Assembly: GCF_947623445.1 (NCBI RefSeq)
Contig: NC_135242.1
Span: 7,688,001-7,752,000 of the forward strand
Length of the DNA stretch: 64,000 nt
Origin: Clavelina lepadiformis
Lineage: Eukaryota > Chordata > Ascidiacea > Aplousobranchia > Clavelinidae
Reading direction: 5' to 3'
In this document: positions 1 to 24,839 of the stretch, one piece after another
How the letters are laid out: the number at the start of each line of letters is the position of its first letter
Numbering within the stretch: the first letter of the stretch is position 1
The notes under the pieces: model-generated
Databases searched by the model: none
What the model saw: the letters and a program-made list of their open reading frames with translations, nothing else
What the model was told of the DNA's origin: nothing
Program-made: the position numbers and the translations under genes

Positions 1-11045
<11,045 letters not shown>

Positions 11046-14000
11046 TATGAAAATTTAGATAGTTGATATTGTTTTCTAAAATTAGTGTCTATCTTCGAGG
11101 ACACCAATAAATTTTGCTTCAAATTGAATTTCTTGCTGTTGCACCGAACTGGGTGATTCTCACCAAAACACACACTAACTTATTCTTCCCATCCAAAAAT
11201 GATGATTACATGCACTAATATAACAGAATACCTAATATTTACAGCAATTTACACATCCACTACACAAGAAACCTTGTTAATTAGATGTCAAAGGGTTGAA
11301 GGTATTAACAAATGCTTGATACATATATGATACATTCATGTTATTCTGTCATTTTGCAAGAAAATCATTGTTTCCAAAGCCAATTTTTGGCTAATTCCAA
11401 ATTACTATAAAGAAGTTAGACTCTTCTCACTAATTGGCTAAAAAGTATTTCCACAATTCATGCATATCGTTATACACAATTATTGCATACGTAACCAAGA
11501 TAATCAACAACATATATAATCTGGCGAATTTGACAGTTCAACCTTGTTTTTTTAAAGTGCTGAACCGAAGATAAAATGTCTGCTTAATAAGCTATTCAGA
11601 TAATCAACATTAAAAGAATGTAACAATTTAAATCAATTTAAGTAAGATAGCACGCATTTAGGATTACACTACAATTATGAAACGACAACTGCATTGAAAA
11701 TTTAACTGCACCAAAATGAATAGTTCAAGTAAAGCAATTAATCAATGACTTCGCCTAAAACAAACATTGGTGTGTAACAAGTAGGCCTATGGAAAACTGT
11801 CGTATATAATACATATTTAACATTTGTCGAAATCTGAATTGGCGATTGCTTTTTCTATTGATTAGGTACATCTGTTTTTGAATTGCCAAGTCGGAATAGG
11901 GCAACAAGTTTTCTTAATTAAAAGGGTAAAATATGTGAGAAGAAATCTGTTCATAGCAGTTTGATGTCAGATAGCGAGGATCTTACTTTTTTGTGGTGCA
12001 GATAAAGATGTCTTACTGTGTATAGTTTGTTTTTGTGATAGCACAAACATTTTCTCCGTGAAAACAAGACTATAATGCATCATGTATCAAGTTTTGTATA
12101 ACTAATGGAGGGTAAATCAGTCATGTGTAACAACATTCTTTTGCGAATTTGAGGTTTAAATAACATATATCAAAACTCTCCAAACCGGTTTCTCTTAAAC
12201 CATTCTTTACATACACTAACCACTGAATAGCCTGGCCATGTTAGACAAATCTAAAAACCACCAACAAAAAAATCTGTTTACCAAGCTTATCAGTTATCAC
12301 ATCATCATATCATATATGCAGAACATTCCTAGCTGAGAACCACTGATTTAAAATATAGGACCTACAATAGGGTTGTCAACTCATATGCACCTAGGGCGAA
12401 ATGGAAAATTGAGTACGATTATGGATGCACCAACAAACCAAAGATGAACTTAACAAAATTATTTCAAAGAGGTTATCCAAATTCACATGTGCAGTTCCAA
12501 GCCAAACTTTGTTATTGTCTAACATCAGACAAGCTGATATTCATGTGAATCCAAATCCTATTACCTAACTACATGTCTTGCAATATAGTCATGAGTAAAC
12601 TTGTCATTTCCTTGTTTGCCAAAAAGATATGTTTATTGTTTATAGAAATTAACAAAAACTTCTTGCAACAATTTAAACACGGTAAATCATCCAAACAATA
12701 GCTTAAGCAATTTGACGTTGATTTCTTCGCTTTTATAAAATAGTATGGAATTGGTTCCAAGACTTTGATTTCTGAGATTACTAAAAATTGTCAATATTAT
12801 TGGGAAATATACTAATAATATTTGGATTATAAAATATAACACATGTTTATTATAAATTGACGTCAAGACAAGAAAATGCAGTGTGCACACTGATGAATCT
12901 CATGCGTGCAGCAGCAGCTGGATTCGTCTGTAGTGATGAGAAATTATCGTTGAGCTTAAATCGTGGAAAAATTTGCTTAGGCCTAGTTTGGGGATAAAGA
13001 AATGGGTCTCCTAATACCTTTGCAGCTCCATATCAGGATCCATGACCGTGGAAAGTGTGACACCCGCACAAAGTTTGTCAACGCACACGTCAAATTTTTT
13101 TTTTCTTCATGCTGATTAATAATATACATAGGATTGAGGCATTAGTGCACGCCTTTGTCCCAAAATTTTTGTCTTTGCAGGCACGAGTTCTTATCGAAAC
13201 CTGCCATGCTTTCCAGTCAGGATTAGGAGTACTGAGAAATTATTATATTTATTTTCTATAGCCTCATAACTCCGTCCCATTCAAGCCTTGAAGTCGGAGG
13301 GAAAAAGTATAATCATAAAATAAGTTAGTCCATACAGTACTTGGCCTTTTGCTGTACTATGAAAGTTTTTTATTGTCATGTTTAGGCTATAAGCTAGCTG
13401 CTGTACTTTTGCTATCTTATATAGACATAATTATATCAGGTAAATAAACAGTTGCAATACTGTTAATCTTCTAGATGCAAAGCAACTGTACCTTTAAGCA
13501 ACTTAGGTTTCCATGTATAGGCCTATACATAAAAAACTGGCATAAAAGTCTGATAGAAGTTCATTCCTGCTTTGGCTACCGGTAAATGCCTATAGATTAC
13601 GTATACTGCTGCGTTGCATCGACATAAATGAAAACTTAAAGATAAAATATTTACTTCTACAACAGGTTATACTATGTCAACCAAACCGTGAACTAATGAA
13701 AGACGACTTCGAACCAGACAAAGTTGCAACATCATTAACTGACGAACTTCATTTGAAACACTTATGCTTGTCTGACAGACGAAGCCTGCACTGCAATTTA
13801 AATGGTCAACGCGGAAGGTAAACTCTGCGCATATCTACTTAACATAATACATGGCTAGAGTGTGTGTTTACACTCGTCATGATGAATTGTTGTGGTCAAA
13901 TCAGAGTATTTTTTAACCAAATATTTTTAATTCTTTCATAATATTTCCATTCTTCCCTACGCTCCTGTAAGGCTTTAGCCAACGCCCCGGCCAAAAACCC

Positions 14001-14954
14001 GGATGTAAAAAACTAGAGCATCGAGTAACAAAATCGATAAAAAAGGATGCATATATTTGCTCCGGCATAAGCTTGTATTGGGCATAACTTAAGCAAAAAC
14101 AGTAGGCTTATAGCTTAGTTACAAATCATTTATTCATACACGTTACAACATAAGAAAAAACTTAAAAACATAATTAAGGACTTTTCAGACATGAATACAT
14201 GCAAATATGGAATAGCAACATAGGTGAAACTACTGTATTAATAGAAAAACTATTGACATACACTATAATTTTGCATTGTTTAGTGATTCTATAAATTGAA
14301 TCTTGACCAGTGGTTGCAAATGTCACAGACAAATTTGCAAAATATGTATTATTTGCGATTAGGCGTTGGTTTGGTATAGCATACGTAAATAATGCTTTTG
14401 TAGTATAACTTTGGAACTTTTAATGTTACGTTAAATCAAATGTTAGAAGTTATTATACTAACCAAACTTTTAGATGTTACGTGAGTTGTGCATCAATAAA
14501 TTGATGCAGTTAAAACCTTAAAACCCTAGGAATTTAGTGCTGAATGTATTTTAGCAGCATTTGTCAACAATATTCCCCTTTTTCAGAAGGGACCAAATTT
14601 GGTTGCAGTCATCAGCTCAAATCGCACGTAACCGTGACGCCGTTTGCTTTGTGCGTGCCACTCTCAAGGCAAATTGCATTTTAGATTTCACTTTGCCGAT
14701 CATCAATACACTTATAGTCATAAAAAGTATAGTGGCTCCGTATATCCAGGAAAAGTTTGACAAAGTTGTCTTGTTTGTTTCTTTCACATTATAGGCCTAG
14801 CTATGTTTTTAAATGCGCTGGCTTTATATGCGATTTTACTTACACATAATTACAGATTTTTTCATATATTTTGCAATTGCCTTAGTTCTGTTGTTGTTAT
14901 TTCCCTAACTAACACGATTCCTTTTCCTAGGCCGCTGAACTTCCTTGATTCTTC
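11046..14954. other. intergenic region upstream of GNB
   Basis: No exon chain with matching phases was found on either strand. It holds a MITE copy at about 13048-13220 and a partial relative at about 12878-12905. The rest is AT-rich sequence without recognisable features. Confidence 0.5.
13048..13220 (+). mobile_element. MITE, GGAAAGTGTGGCA family, copy A
   Basis: Starts GTGGAAAGTGTGACACCCGC and ends with CTGCCATGCTTTCCAGTC, which is the terminal inverted repeat. The body shares TTTATCAACG-like and CCAAAATTT...TTGCA...GCACGA segments with the copies near 36640, 43755 and 47690. Ends are approximate. Confidence 0.65.
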
Positions 14955-16918
14955 CCAGTGTTGTAATGACTCGAGTCACGTCTTTTGATGACTCGACTTG
15001 ACTCGAGTGAGTTGGAGTGCTAGTCCAAAATGACTCGAATCAGGTTATGACGATTGTCATGACAGGAAAAACAACTTTAGGTAAAAAAAATATTTTTCTA
15101 AAAAATTATTACTTTGAAGAAAAGCTTTTGACTTAGGAAGATATCTTAACTTATTTTACCTGTTGAATTATATCTGATTCTATTATTACGTGCCGTTAGA
15201 ATGCTCTAACCTTTATTCGGCTAAAAGGTTTTAATATTACCACAGAAATAAAATAGTTCACAAGAAAAGGTTTTTATTATAGGTGCTGTACACTTTCTCA
15301 ATATTGCGAATAACCAAGAACATAAATAATACTATTGCTTATAAGATGTCTATTGAGTTGCAATCACCATGGCTAGCTTAGACAACTCAGCTGTTGAGTT
15401 CGATGATTCACTCAGCTTACTCTGCTCACTGCTAGAAGTGCGAGCTTGTATAACGTGAAAGTGATGGGAGTTAAAATGTTCGATATGAAAAAAACACAGC
15501 AAGTCGTAGGGGATGGGAGCGAAACCATGTTTAAACAATATGAGATATATATAACTAAAGCTGACACATTGAGACATATATTATTATAATTAATGTTAAG
15601 GTTAAGTAGCGGGAATTTCCAATATAGAGACTTTGTATCAGTATAGAATATAGATGCTGGAAAACAACCTAGGAACATACTAAACGCAGTGCTCAGACGA
15701 ATTTATTCAGAGCAAGTTTCCAAATATCAATCGACAGTTGAAGTGTTTTTCAAAAAACAAATTCATAAACTTTAATCAATAACTAGAAAACACTTCTGCA
15801 AGAAATGGTGTAATGGTATTAAAAAAATACCACCCAGGCCGCTGTATTCCTCCCCCGCTACGGAGAGAAAAAGCTAACAATTTAAATGTAAAATACTGAT
15901 GATAAACTTGAACATGCACAAACAACAGTCATTTAATGAAGTTATGGACAAATGAATGAAAAATTACAGATGATAATACAGTTACATCATGAAGAGAAAC
16001 TCCGAGAGCAACACGTTTTGTAAATACTGTTCGTATTGCAGATTTCGCCGACAACACAGCACGCGAGTAAGTCATTAAACTGCTGCAAGTGAGTCAAATT
16101 GGTATCAGATGTAGCCGCTATCATGGTATAGATTTTTCCCCGAAAAAGAAATTGTGGAACCAAGTGCTAGAATTAAAATAAAAGATCTGCAGCTGAAGTG
16201 GTTGGTGGCGCAGGAAAGGCAAAAACTGGCACCAAATTGTTTTTTCCAAACGGCTGAAATTGTTTTTTTTCCCCGGATGAGTCACCGTTCGTTGCCATTC
16301 AGCCATATCAATGCGCCGAGGCATGAAGTAATTAGAGCCTTGTTGACCTGGTGTGTCCCAGAACTTAGAAGACAAAATTTCTTGCTGGTCGATACGATTC
16401 CATCAGATGTACTCCCGGTAAGACAACGAAGTCTGAAATGAGTTTGCCGTGCTGATTGTAGCCATTTTGATAGCAATACTTAGTGAGAGGACGATGGCTA
16501 AATGCGTTTTTATGCGCAAGTGACCGTAAGACGGTACCGTTGGTAGAATGATATGCTGCTCTGGACATAAAATCTCCAAGGCTGGAACCTATGGTTTGAT
16601 GTCCGAGATTGGTGGTGATTATCTCAGTAGGGAAGATCTTTCCAACTGCTTTGAAGAGTGTGCCTATCAGCTCGTGAGCTGGCAATGTAAGAACTTGTTC
16701 TCTTCGTTGAAAGTAGTCAGAACTTCGGAAACAAGACCGTCCTGTTGTGTGTCAAAGGTTGCAAGAAGTCGCGAGAATTTAGAGTGTGGCGTTTGAGAAG
16801 AGACACGCTTTGGTAGGTTGGGAAGAAAAAGAGTGAATTTATCGAACTCTGAACATTGGTGCTAGCATGAGATAAAGGTTTTGTTGTCGGAGTTAATATA
16901 ATTTCCATAGCAGTTTTT

Positions 16919-16960
16919 CCCACGTGTGGAGCGTATTTTCCCACGTGTGGAGCGTATTTT
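16919..16960. repeat. 21-bp tandem duplication with CACGTG core
   Basis: Two adjacent identical 21-bp units, 16919-16939 and 16940-16960, each containing CCCACGTGTGGAGCG. Each unit has a palindromic CACGTG (E-box core). No gene is close enough to argue for a regulatory role. Confidence 0.85.
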
Positions 16961-17779
16961 CCAATGATGCACGGAGATCAGGTAAGAAAAGACGTAAAGT
17001 TGTAATGGAGTAGCATTTTATGCCACCCAAGAAGCTTGGTTGGAGGGCAGTTGATATGCGAAGGTATTCTCCATATAAACAATTAAACATACCAGGGCCC
17101 GTTAAGTAGTATCCACGCTTGATTGAGCACGATGCAAGAGATCGAAGACAAGACGTCACTGTGTCTGCAACGTAATTATAGTAAGTGGTAGTGGAAATAG
17201 AAAGTCGTTGGTTACTTTCCCAGAAGCTAAAGTCGGCCAGACGAACTTATAATGGACAGCAGCAGCAGGGAGTACGCAGCAGCTTTAAACATAATGAGTG
17301 GGCCATATGATGAAACTTTGGTTTCATTCCAAGATGAACGTTCTTGTTTGTAAGGTGGATCTGCGTCGAAGTTATTGGCCGATTTTTGATAATTTCCAAA
17401 CAAGAAGTTAATAGTTTCCCAGGACGTAATCTGTGAAGTGCAAACTGTTGCAGGAATCTTCTGGAGATAAAAATCTGGAGCGAACACGGTAGCAGTGCAG
17501 TTGTGTATGGAGAAGGATGTTCACTTTTAGCAATGGATGTCGTCATCAAAGGTATATTATCCAAGAGAATGCAAACGTTGCCTTAATAGAAAGTGTTGTG
17601 ATTCCAGATGAAGATTTACCTGAGCGGCTGATGTAAACACAAAGAAACACGTAAGCAGCAAACAATAGAACATGTTGTGTTTTTAATTAGAGAATCGTTT
17701 CGTTGGAATGATTTTGCGACCTGTCCGAGAAGTCTTGACAGTGACAGAAGAGGTTGCCACGACGTTATAGTATTAGTAA

Positions 17780-17918
17780 CAGTGGTGGGATTCAAATATT
17801 TTAACATCCGGTTCTCTCACTAGCAGCATGCCATATTGACCTGAGGCCGATATAACATAGGCTTATACATACGTTTGTTAACAAGCGGTTCGCACGAACC
17901 GGCTGAATCCCACCACTG
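17780..17918. mobile_element. short hAT MITE
   Basis: 139 bp with perfect 15-bp termini CAGTGGTGGGATTCA and an exact 8-bp duplication ATTAGTAA at 17772-17779 and 17919-17926. It has no coding content. Confidence 0.92.
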
Positions 17919-18841
17919 ATTAGTAACCAGTTTAATGCAACACTTACTGTGACCTCAGAATACTTTTACGTTAAGGGCAGTGACTTGACATGACTCGAAT
18001 CAAAGTTTAAACCGACTCGACTTGACTTAAATCACAACTTAAAATGACTCGAGCCAGAAAAAAAATGGCTTGGTTACCACCCTGCAACAAACATTTATGT
18101 TTTGATAAGTCAAAAAGCTCTTGCTTGGGGCACCCAAACAGTTCAGTGAGCTTCCTTGATAGGAGTGTGAGCCGAACAACTACTACAAATACATTAATTA
18201 TGCCTGACAAAATTTTTCCAGATGGAGAGAATCTTGTACGGTACTGGGTTGGGAAGTTTTAGATGGAAAATTGCGATTATGATACTTAATGATGTCATAG
18301 AAGAAGATATATAGTGCGTGACGACAAGTCGTTTGTTTGAACAACCGGAACTGGCGCGAGTTCCTGTTTTAGGCTATAGCCTGGGCCTAGTTGTAGTAGG
18401 TAGGTTGCATGGCATTGCCGACTTTGTATGGAACGAGATACTATCTACAGATCAAGTGGAAGGTGAAGAATAATTTCGATATAGGATTGATATGGGTGCT
18501 TTATATCATTTGTATTGTAGAAATATTTGGCATTGATTGAGGGTATGGTTCTGTAAGGTTACCGGTACAATCAAGTACAAGTATACTCATTACTGGTATA
18601 TATGATACCAGTTGTTCACAGCTGTGTAGGCTAGCCAACTGTACCGCACTTCCTGTCTTCTTTATTTTGAAAAGATCATGGGTGCCCAAAAAACATCGCA
18701 GTGCACCTCACCTTAGACTGTCAAGTTTGGATTTTAACGCTTTTCTAGCCCTTGCTTCTACATGCAGTGTGTAAAAAATGTGACAAAAAAACGATTTGTG
18801 ATATAACGTTGCAAAAAACGAGGTCATAGCAATGGATAGAC

Positions 18842-19003
18842 CAGGAGTCACCAAACTACGGCCCGCGCGATTAGTTCGTTTGGTTTTCTTCACTGTGCCT
18901 GAGCCTATTGTATTGTAGTTTATTGAACAAAGCGGATATCGGACCGGCGATCGTCTGTTCTCATGCTTATTTCGCGCTTTCTGAAAAAAGTTTGGTGATG
19001 CCT
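18842..19003. mobile_element. hAT MITE remnant
   Basis: Left end CAGGAGTCACCAAACTACGG. The right end in reverse complement reads AGGCATCACCAAACTTTTTT. Flanks GGATAGAC (18834-18841) and AGATAGAC (19004-19011) match at seven of eight bases, consistent with an ageing target duplication. Confidence 0.65.
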
Positions 19004-19587
19004 AGATAGACGATTTGACGCGGAGTACGATTGGGAGCAGTGAATATCGGGTAGCGACTGTCCATCTCGGCATTACTGCATATACAGACAACAACATATT
19101 AATGCGAATAGTCTATACTCTATACTCTTCTGTTCAAAATGTTTTTTTTTGCTTTTTACGTTGTCTATAATTATATACTTACTACTATTCCAGAGTCACT
19201 GTCTAAAATGTTGAACAAAAATAAATTACCTATAAATTTTGTAAACAAACGTTGGTGATCAACTGAAACTATAATTCTTTTTTAGTAAGTATTTTGTTGA
19301 CTTCGTCAATTTTTTATCTTAAAACAGGCATTTGTTGTTGTACGAACTTAAAGCACTGTAGCCTGTTTCGCCCAGTGGTTTTGTTTTTTTACGTGCGTTT
19401 TCGTTTCTAATTAAGAACTTTTGAATAGTATCTCCCATTTTGTGAATAAATGTTGATGTCGACGTTAAAATGAAATTAATTTTTTATTACGTATTCCGTT
19501 GATTTTGTATCTCAAGGATAGGTAATTTTGTTGATATGTGAAATGTAAACACTAAAATTTATTCCGTCAACAATTGGCGGCTTTTAC

Positions 19588-19860
19588 ATGCGTTTCTTTT
19601 GTTACCAACAGAACACTGTGAAAACAGAAGAAGCAAAAAATGGCCACCGGGAACCGAGAAAAGTCAAAAAGAAAAGCGCTTTAGATTCTCTCACTGAACG
19701 AACTAGAAATATTAGCAAAGCTTTCATGGGTTTTAAAAAACGTAAGGCAAGTATTACAACTCGATTTGAGCATAAGTATACGACAAGATTAGCTACTGTT
19801 CGTCGCTCTGCTCAATGTATTTCTGGAAACGAGACAAGTTATTATGCAAAGCAAAACTGA
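19588..19860 (+). CDS. possible small basic protein or terminal exon, unrecognised
   Basis: A 90-codon open frame rich in Lys, Arg and Thr (KVKKKSALDSLTERTRNISK, then FMGFKKRKASITTRFEHKY), ending at TGA. A polypyrimidine-poor CCAACAG just inside the frame could be a splice acceptor, making this a last exon, but no partner exon was found. Composition looks more protein-like than the surrounding shadow frames; no family is recognised. It may be chance. Confidence 0.25.
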   Translation: MRFFCYQQNTVKTEEAKNGHREPRKVKKKSALDSLTERTRNISKAFMGFKKRKASITTRFEHKYTTRLATVRRSAQCISGNETSYYAKQN

Positions 19861-22401
19861 ATCTATACCAACGGTAGTCAATTCCCGTCAGCCATAGTGT
19901 TTATAGAATGCTGTTTGCTGCTATCAAAACAAAGCTACTTTTCGTTATAGGCTACTGAGCATACAACGAAAACCTTTAGCTTGGCCAATTAAAACTCTCT
20001 ACTTTACCCCGTGCGGGACGCGGATTGGACATACGGTAGTTGGTATAAATCCCAAGTGTTTTAGCAATAATGTGATTGCTTCGCGAAAAAAATTGATAGT
20101 TATTTGGACCTCCCAAAGACCAGTGGTACAATACATTTGTTTGAAAATGTAATATAGATCATGTATGTAATATATAGATATGTTATACTTATAATATAAT
20201 ATAGATATAGAACGTGTAAACTCGTATCAATGCGTATTTTGTGTCAACAGGCGGCATGGGGGAAGCGTGTAAATACCTGCACTTGCGTGCTATAAGTTTC
20301 ATGGATTATATGAACGGTATTTGCATATTTTATAATATTTGCACATATATCGCAAATCGTACCCTTTATGGAAGCACATTTTCGTAATTTTCTTGATGCT
20401 TATGTTGATTATATTATTGATGCATGTAGTGGAATAGTATAACTTCACTTTGTCGCAAGACATATTTAAGATTTAACATTTGCTTTTTCTCATTTTGATG
20501 TATATACCACGTTTTACGGTATACTGTAGTACGGAAAACATTTCACATTGACAAATCACCATTTCTAGGTAGTTCTTCAAATCTTGAAAGTAACTAAAGT
20601 CTAATTAAATTTCCTAAACGCTGCAATAGACCTATTGCGAACAATTCAGAACCCTCTTATACGTATATAAACAAAAACAAATAAGGCGGTGTTTCCCTCA
20701 ATTAGCGTTTGAACCCTTTGTATGGCCAACTGGAACACTTCTTAGCAAAGTTCAAGTGGAAAAGGAGCGCCTGTACAATGATTGGTTGAAGCGGATGGTG
20801 TGGACAGAAAAAGAACAGTCTAGCAGTAATTAGGAATGCGTGTTTTACCTAGTAGCAAAAGTTATAATGGTGGCAAGAATAGGCTTTAAGAACATGTTTT
20901 TATAGACAAACAGTTTCTGGTGGGTTTGATGATTCATTCTATTTTTTTACGCGTTTGGAGATGCATGTTTGTAATTTGTGAGACATTTAAAGGTAAAATG
21001 TCAAGGAAACGTTGTCATTAGTTGTACGCGCTGTCAGAAAAGGTAACAATTGTTAAATTTCATTGAGGGTGGACTACTTGGGTATAAATAACATATATCA
21101 GGTGACATAATTGACAAGCTTTATGTGATTGTAAGTTTATATCCCTCGCTATTGAATTGAAATGACCCTATGTCTCTTTTGACCTAGGTTTCGTTTTCAA
21201 ACAAAAAACAAACTTTTCTACAGTTCAAACGTACAGGGTATGGGCATTTGCCAGATTATTTTGTTATAGTAAAGGCTGCCGCTTTTTTACCGGAAAAAAA
21301 TCGTGCCGTCGAAGCTATTTTTCATAGTTTTTTGTTAACCTATCTTAAATTTTATAACATAGTAACCTAAATCTACCTTCTACTCTAATCTAACTACAAT
21401 GAAATGTTATATAGCTAAAGTCAAACTTTTGCATATCCATTCTCCTAACCTAATCTCTTATCCTTAACAACAGGTTGCGTGGCCTACATTTGGTGAAGTA
21501 GTCAATCCGTGTAGTAAATCGTATTTAGTAAATAATGTTACGAGAATGCCTTGACAGAAGGCTAGATGAAGTAGATAGGCGGGTTATTTCTTTTTAAACA
21601 GTAGAGCTGTGGCAAGTATTTTTACTTTGGCGATGAAAGAGTTTGTGATTTATTAGAAATCAGTTTTCGGTTTTAGAAAAACGTCAACAATATCCAACGT
21701 TAAAGGTGTTAATATTAACAGCAATCAATCCTTTGTTGACCTTATGCCGTTGAATGACTTTGGCAAATACATGGTGATGAATAGGTATAATAATTGATGA
21801 AAAATATTTCTATTGTAAGGCTGCTGTCAATAGACTTCTAGTTGACTTAAGGAATGTTATACTTTCATTTAAGCTATCTTTGTTAGCCTCATAGTTCGTT
21901 TGACAACGACAGGACAAACAAAAACCCTAAAAAGACGTGGTTCCTGGGCATGATTTTACTTGAAGGCTGTGCTTTAATACTGACAAGACAAACAAAACGC
22001 TGTAGACTGGCATTTGTTGCTAGGGCAATTTTTTGTTCTGTTTGATCAGTTGACCAGATTCAGTTAACCGCACTGTTATACTCGTGCCCCACAGGCGAAG
22101 GCTTTTTATGATGTTCAAAGTGTTCCTTGTATGTTGTGAGTGATCATGTTATTGGTTGTGATCAATATCAAAGTCAGAAGTGGATTTGGGTTAATGTTAG
22201 TGTGCTTTCATTGTAACTGCACAAGACAAGATAGAAAAAAAAGCTTCACATTGAACAAATTTAATAGTGGTCATTGTGCAATATTATATTACAGGCTTGC
22301 TATAATAAGACCCATGTTTCAATGGGCTGTAGAGAATTGTTATAGCTTGGTTGAATCTGTGTTATAGGTAATCAAATCAAGACAACCAACTTAATATAAG
22401 G

Positions 22402-24439
22402 ATGGACGGAGCAGTCGGAGGAGTGCAAATAAGCAACGATCTTGGTATAATTGACACAAACGCAGAAAACTCTAACTTGTCACCTGCTGAACAGAGGAAG
22501 CTAGAAAAGGTGGAACGTTCACATCAGAAAAAGAAAGAGAAATGGAAAGTTTTTGTGGATTTCCTTCTTCGCCACATGAGCATTGTGACAACAAAATACG
22601 TCGCATGGGAAAAGGAGGAGTTTGAGCAATTTAAGGTAAACGTCATTATCTTATACGCTTGTTTTGCTCAGTTCATTTTAGCAAAAGTAAATATTTTGAT
22701 TAGATTTTGCCTCAATCTGATGAATCACACGTTTTTTTTATATTTCGAGGATGCACTGGAAAAGGCGCAGAGATTAGACCAGAAAGAATCAAACGTCGCC
22801 GCCAAGACGTACAAGAAGTTAAAAGAAAGATCAGACCTTCTCGCCACCCGTAGATTTTATGGGGAGAGCAATAAGATAAAAAAATATATAGACTTGATCG
22901 CCCGTTTGCGCGGGTTGAACCTCATTGCAAGAGACTTTTACAAATCGATAAAGAAAGGCAAGGTCGAACCTTTGGAAAATATTTTAAATCATCTTCAATA
23001 CTGGAAAGGTTTCACAGGGAAAACATTCGACATCGGAGAACTAAATCCAAAAGGCGTTGACATGAAACATCCTGGTAAGAAATCATGAAGAAAGCTTTTC
23101 GTTGTTGATATTTAGTGGTAAAATCAGTCTTGTTGGTAACTCACAAGCAGGCATGTCAAACTGCCCAACATGCAGGCCACATATCATATTTAATACAAGA
23201 TTACGTTTATTCATTATTAAGTTAACTGAGAATGACACGTTTTCCTACATAGTCTTCTTTAAAATAACGCAATATTCTTCAAACGTAAGATTTTAATTGA
23301 AAACTATAAACTCTGCGCCCGTGGATTTGATGAATTACCGCAGTGGAATTGGGCCCATTAGATAGGTAGAACTAGAACATTTCACCCCAGTCAGAAGTCG
23401 AAATTGCAAATACCTGCGCCATACTTTGTTTGTGTGATTTTGAACACTGTTCGGTTAGGATCGGCTGATATACACAATTGCACTAGTGCTGTGCGTCCTA
23501 AAATCTATTCTTTAAAAATCAGTTTAATCACTTTTTTCGGCTTCTAATTAGTAAGTGAAAGTACTGCGATAACGTTTTGGTTGTTAAAACTTAGGGAACT
23601 CCCCTTAGCACTCAATGCCTGTGCAGTAAATCATTCTTTATTGTACACTCAGTATCCAAACTTCGTGTACCTATTGTGAACAATGGGTTGCAGTCGACTG
23701 AACTTGCTTAGATTACAAACTGGGAATGAGGCCGTCTACTTTAGAAATGTCGTTGAATATACTTTTCCTTGGAACTAGAAACACATCCTGGGCCGCGGAT
23801 TTGACATGCCTGTGTGAAATATTCGCCAGTCTTCTGCTTATAGAAGATTCGAAAAGTGTTGTTGCAAACGTTTTTCATTTTATACTGAGACTGTGAGCTA
23901 AACTGTAATAGATTTTTAATCTTTTTGACGCAGGGATGAAATATGTAATGTGGCTATGCCTGGTACGTACCTTGCTTAGTCTCGGACAGAAATTTCTCCA
24001 GTGTGCCTCAGAACTAACTGAGATTCCGTTGGTGTCCGCTTCCGTGTATGTTCGTTTCAATCTCACCGAAGAACAGATGACTGTTTGTCTTAGGTTGGAA
24101 GATATTTTAGCAACGCATGTTACCAAAGGTAATTATTAAGGTTGCAACAAGAAATTGCACCAGCACTGTCCATATCTCAACTTCTAATCATACATTTTAG
24201 CTACCGGCGTTCAAACTTCAGATTTTGGCAAACGTAGCAGCTTAAATTTCAGCGGGTTGGCGTCCGGTCTCGAAGTTTTAAAGCGACGAAACAGCGGTGG
24301 CAAAAACGTTATGCAACTTCCTGGAGAAAGTGACCATCTTACTTTTGAGCTTCCTCCTGAGCCACCGAAAGAGAAGAAAAAGAAAAAGAAAGGGAAGAAA
24401 GGAAAAAAAGGCAGCGCCAAAAAGCGAAGAAAGAAGTGA
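22402..24439 (+). CDS. unrecognised 330-aa lysine-rich protein, 4 exons
   Basis: Exons 22402-22635, 22750-23074, 23934-24128 and 24201-24439. Phases are 0, 1, 1, and the total of 993 nt gives 330 aa plus stop. Residues 30-160 are highly charged and probably helical (LSPAEQRKLEKVERSHQKKK, then KYVAWEKEEFEQFK, DLIARLRGLNLIARDFYKS). A middle part (about 187-251) is less charged with regular hydrophobics (RFNLTEEQMTVCLRLEDIL). The C-terminus is a proline-glutamate stretch followed by a Lys/Arg tail (KEKKKKKKGKKGKKG) that could be a nuclear or nucleolar signal or bind nucleic acid. Intron 1 (114 nt) is a multiple of three and has no stop, so its retention would only add 38 mostly hydrophobic residues. 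No transmembrane segment is seen in the spliced form. I do not recognise the family. An upstream non-coding exon is possible. Confidence 0.75.
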
Positions 24440-24818
24440 CGAGCACATCTCGAAGTCGCTTCAGTACATTCACTGTGCAATAGAGCGTGTAGACCAGATT
24501 GTCCCTGCCTGCCCGATTATAACTCAAGGCATTTAGTCTGAAAGTACATTACATTTGTAATAGAATATTATTTTTGTAAACGTTTGAGCCCCATGAGATT
24601 TGAACCTCTGGTGAAAAGTTTTAATTACCAGTACCGAAAGATTTTTACATAAAAATTATGCAAGCCAGTATACACGTGAGTTTAACCACCGTTATCAGGT
24701 CTGAAATAGTTTACCCTGTCTTGGATCTTAGTCCTATTGCTTCGTTGAAATTGTTATCTGATTTCTGTTATGTTACTGATACTTTCTACCAAACGTCACT
24801 GTCCAATTTAACGTGCTG

Positions 24819-24824
24819 AATAAA
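24819..24824 (+). promoter_or_regulatory. polyadenylation signal AATAAA
   Basis: First AATAAA downstream of the 330-aa gene, 380 nt after its stop codon. It gives a 3' UTR of about 400 nt if used. Confidence 0.5.
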
Positions 24825-24839
24825 ATTTACGAGTTATTT

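Larger units (their letters stand above)
14955..18060. mobile_element. possible degraded large element with GACTCGAGT subterminal repeats
   Basis: The left part reads CAGTGTTGTAATGACTCGAG followed by several GACTCGACTTGACTCGAGT-type motifs (14955-15050). The same motifs recur at 17975-18060. This motif style is common at ends of hAT-type elements. No right terminus or target duplication was found, and the interior reading frames (up to about 106 codons, minus strand 16.3-17.6 kb) match nothing I recognise. The boundaries are a guess. Confidence 0.35.
18061..22401. other. intergenic region
   Basis: About 4.3 kb without a supported multi-exon gene. It holds a small hAT remnant (18842-19003) and one basic open reading frame (19588-19860). 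The rest is AT-rich and unrecognised. Confidence 0.5.

Noticed and set aside
24585..24625. tRNA-like B-box on the minus strand (AGAGGTTCAAATCTC).
   Set aside because: No A-box at the right distance and no cloverleaf; at most a worn tRNA-derived fragment.
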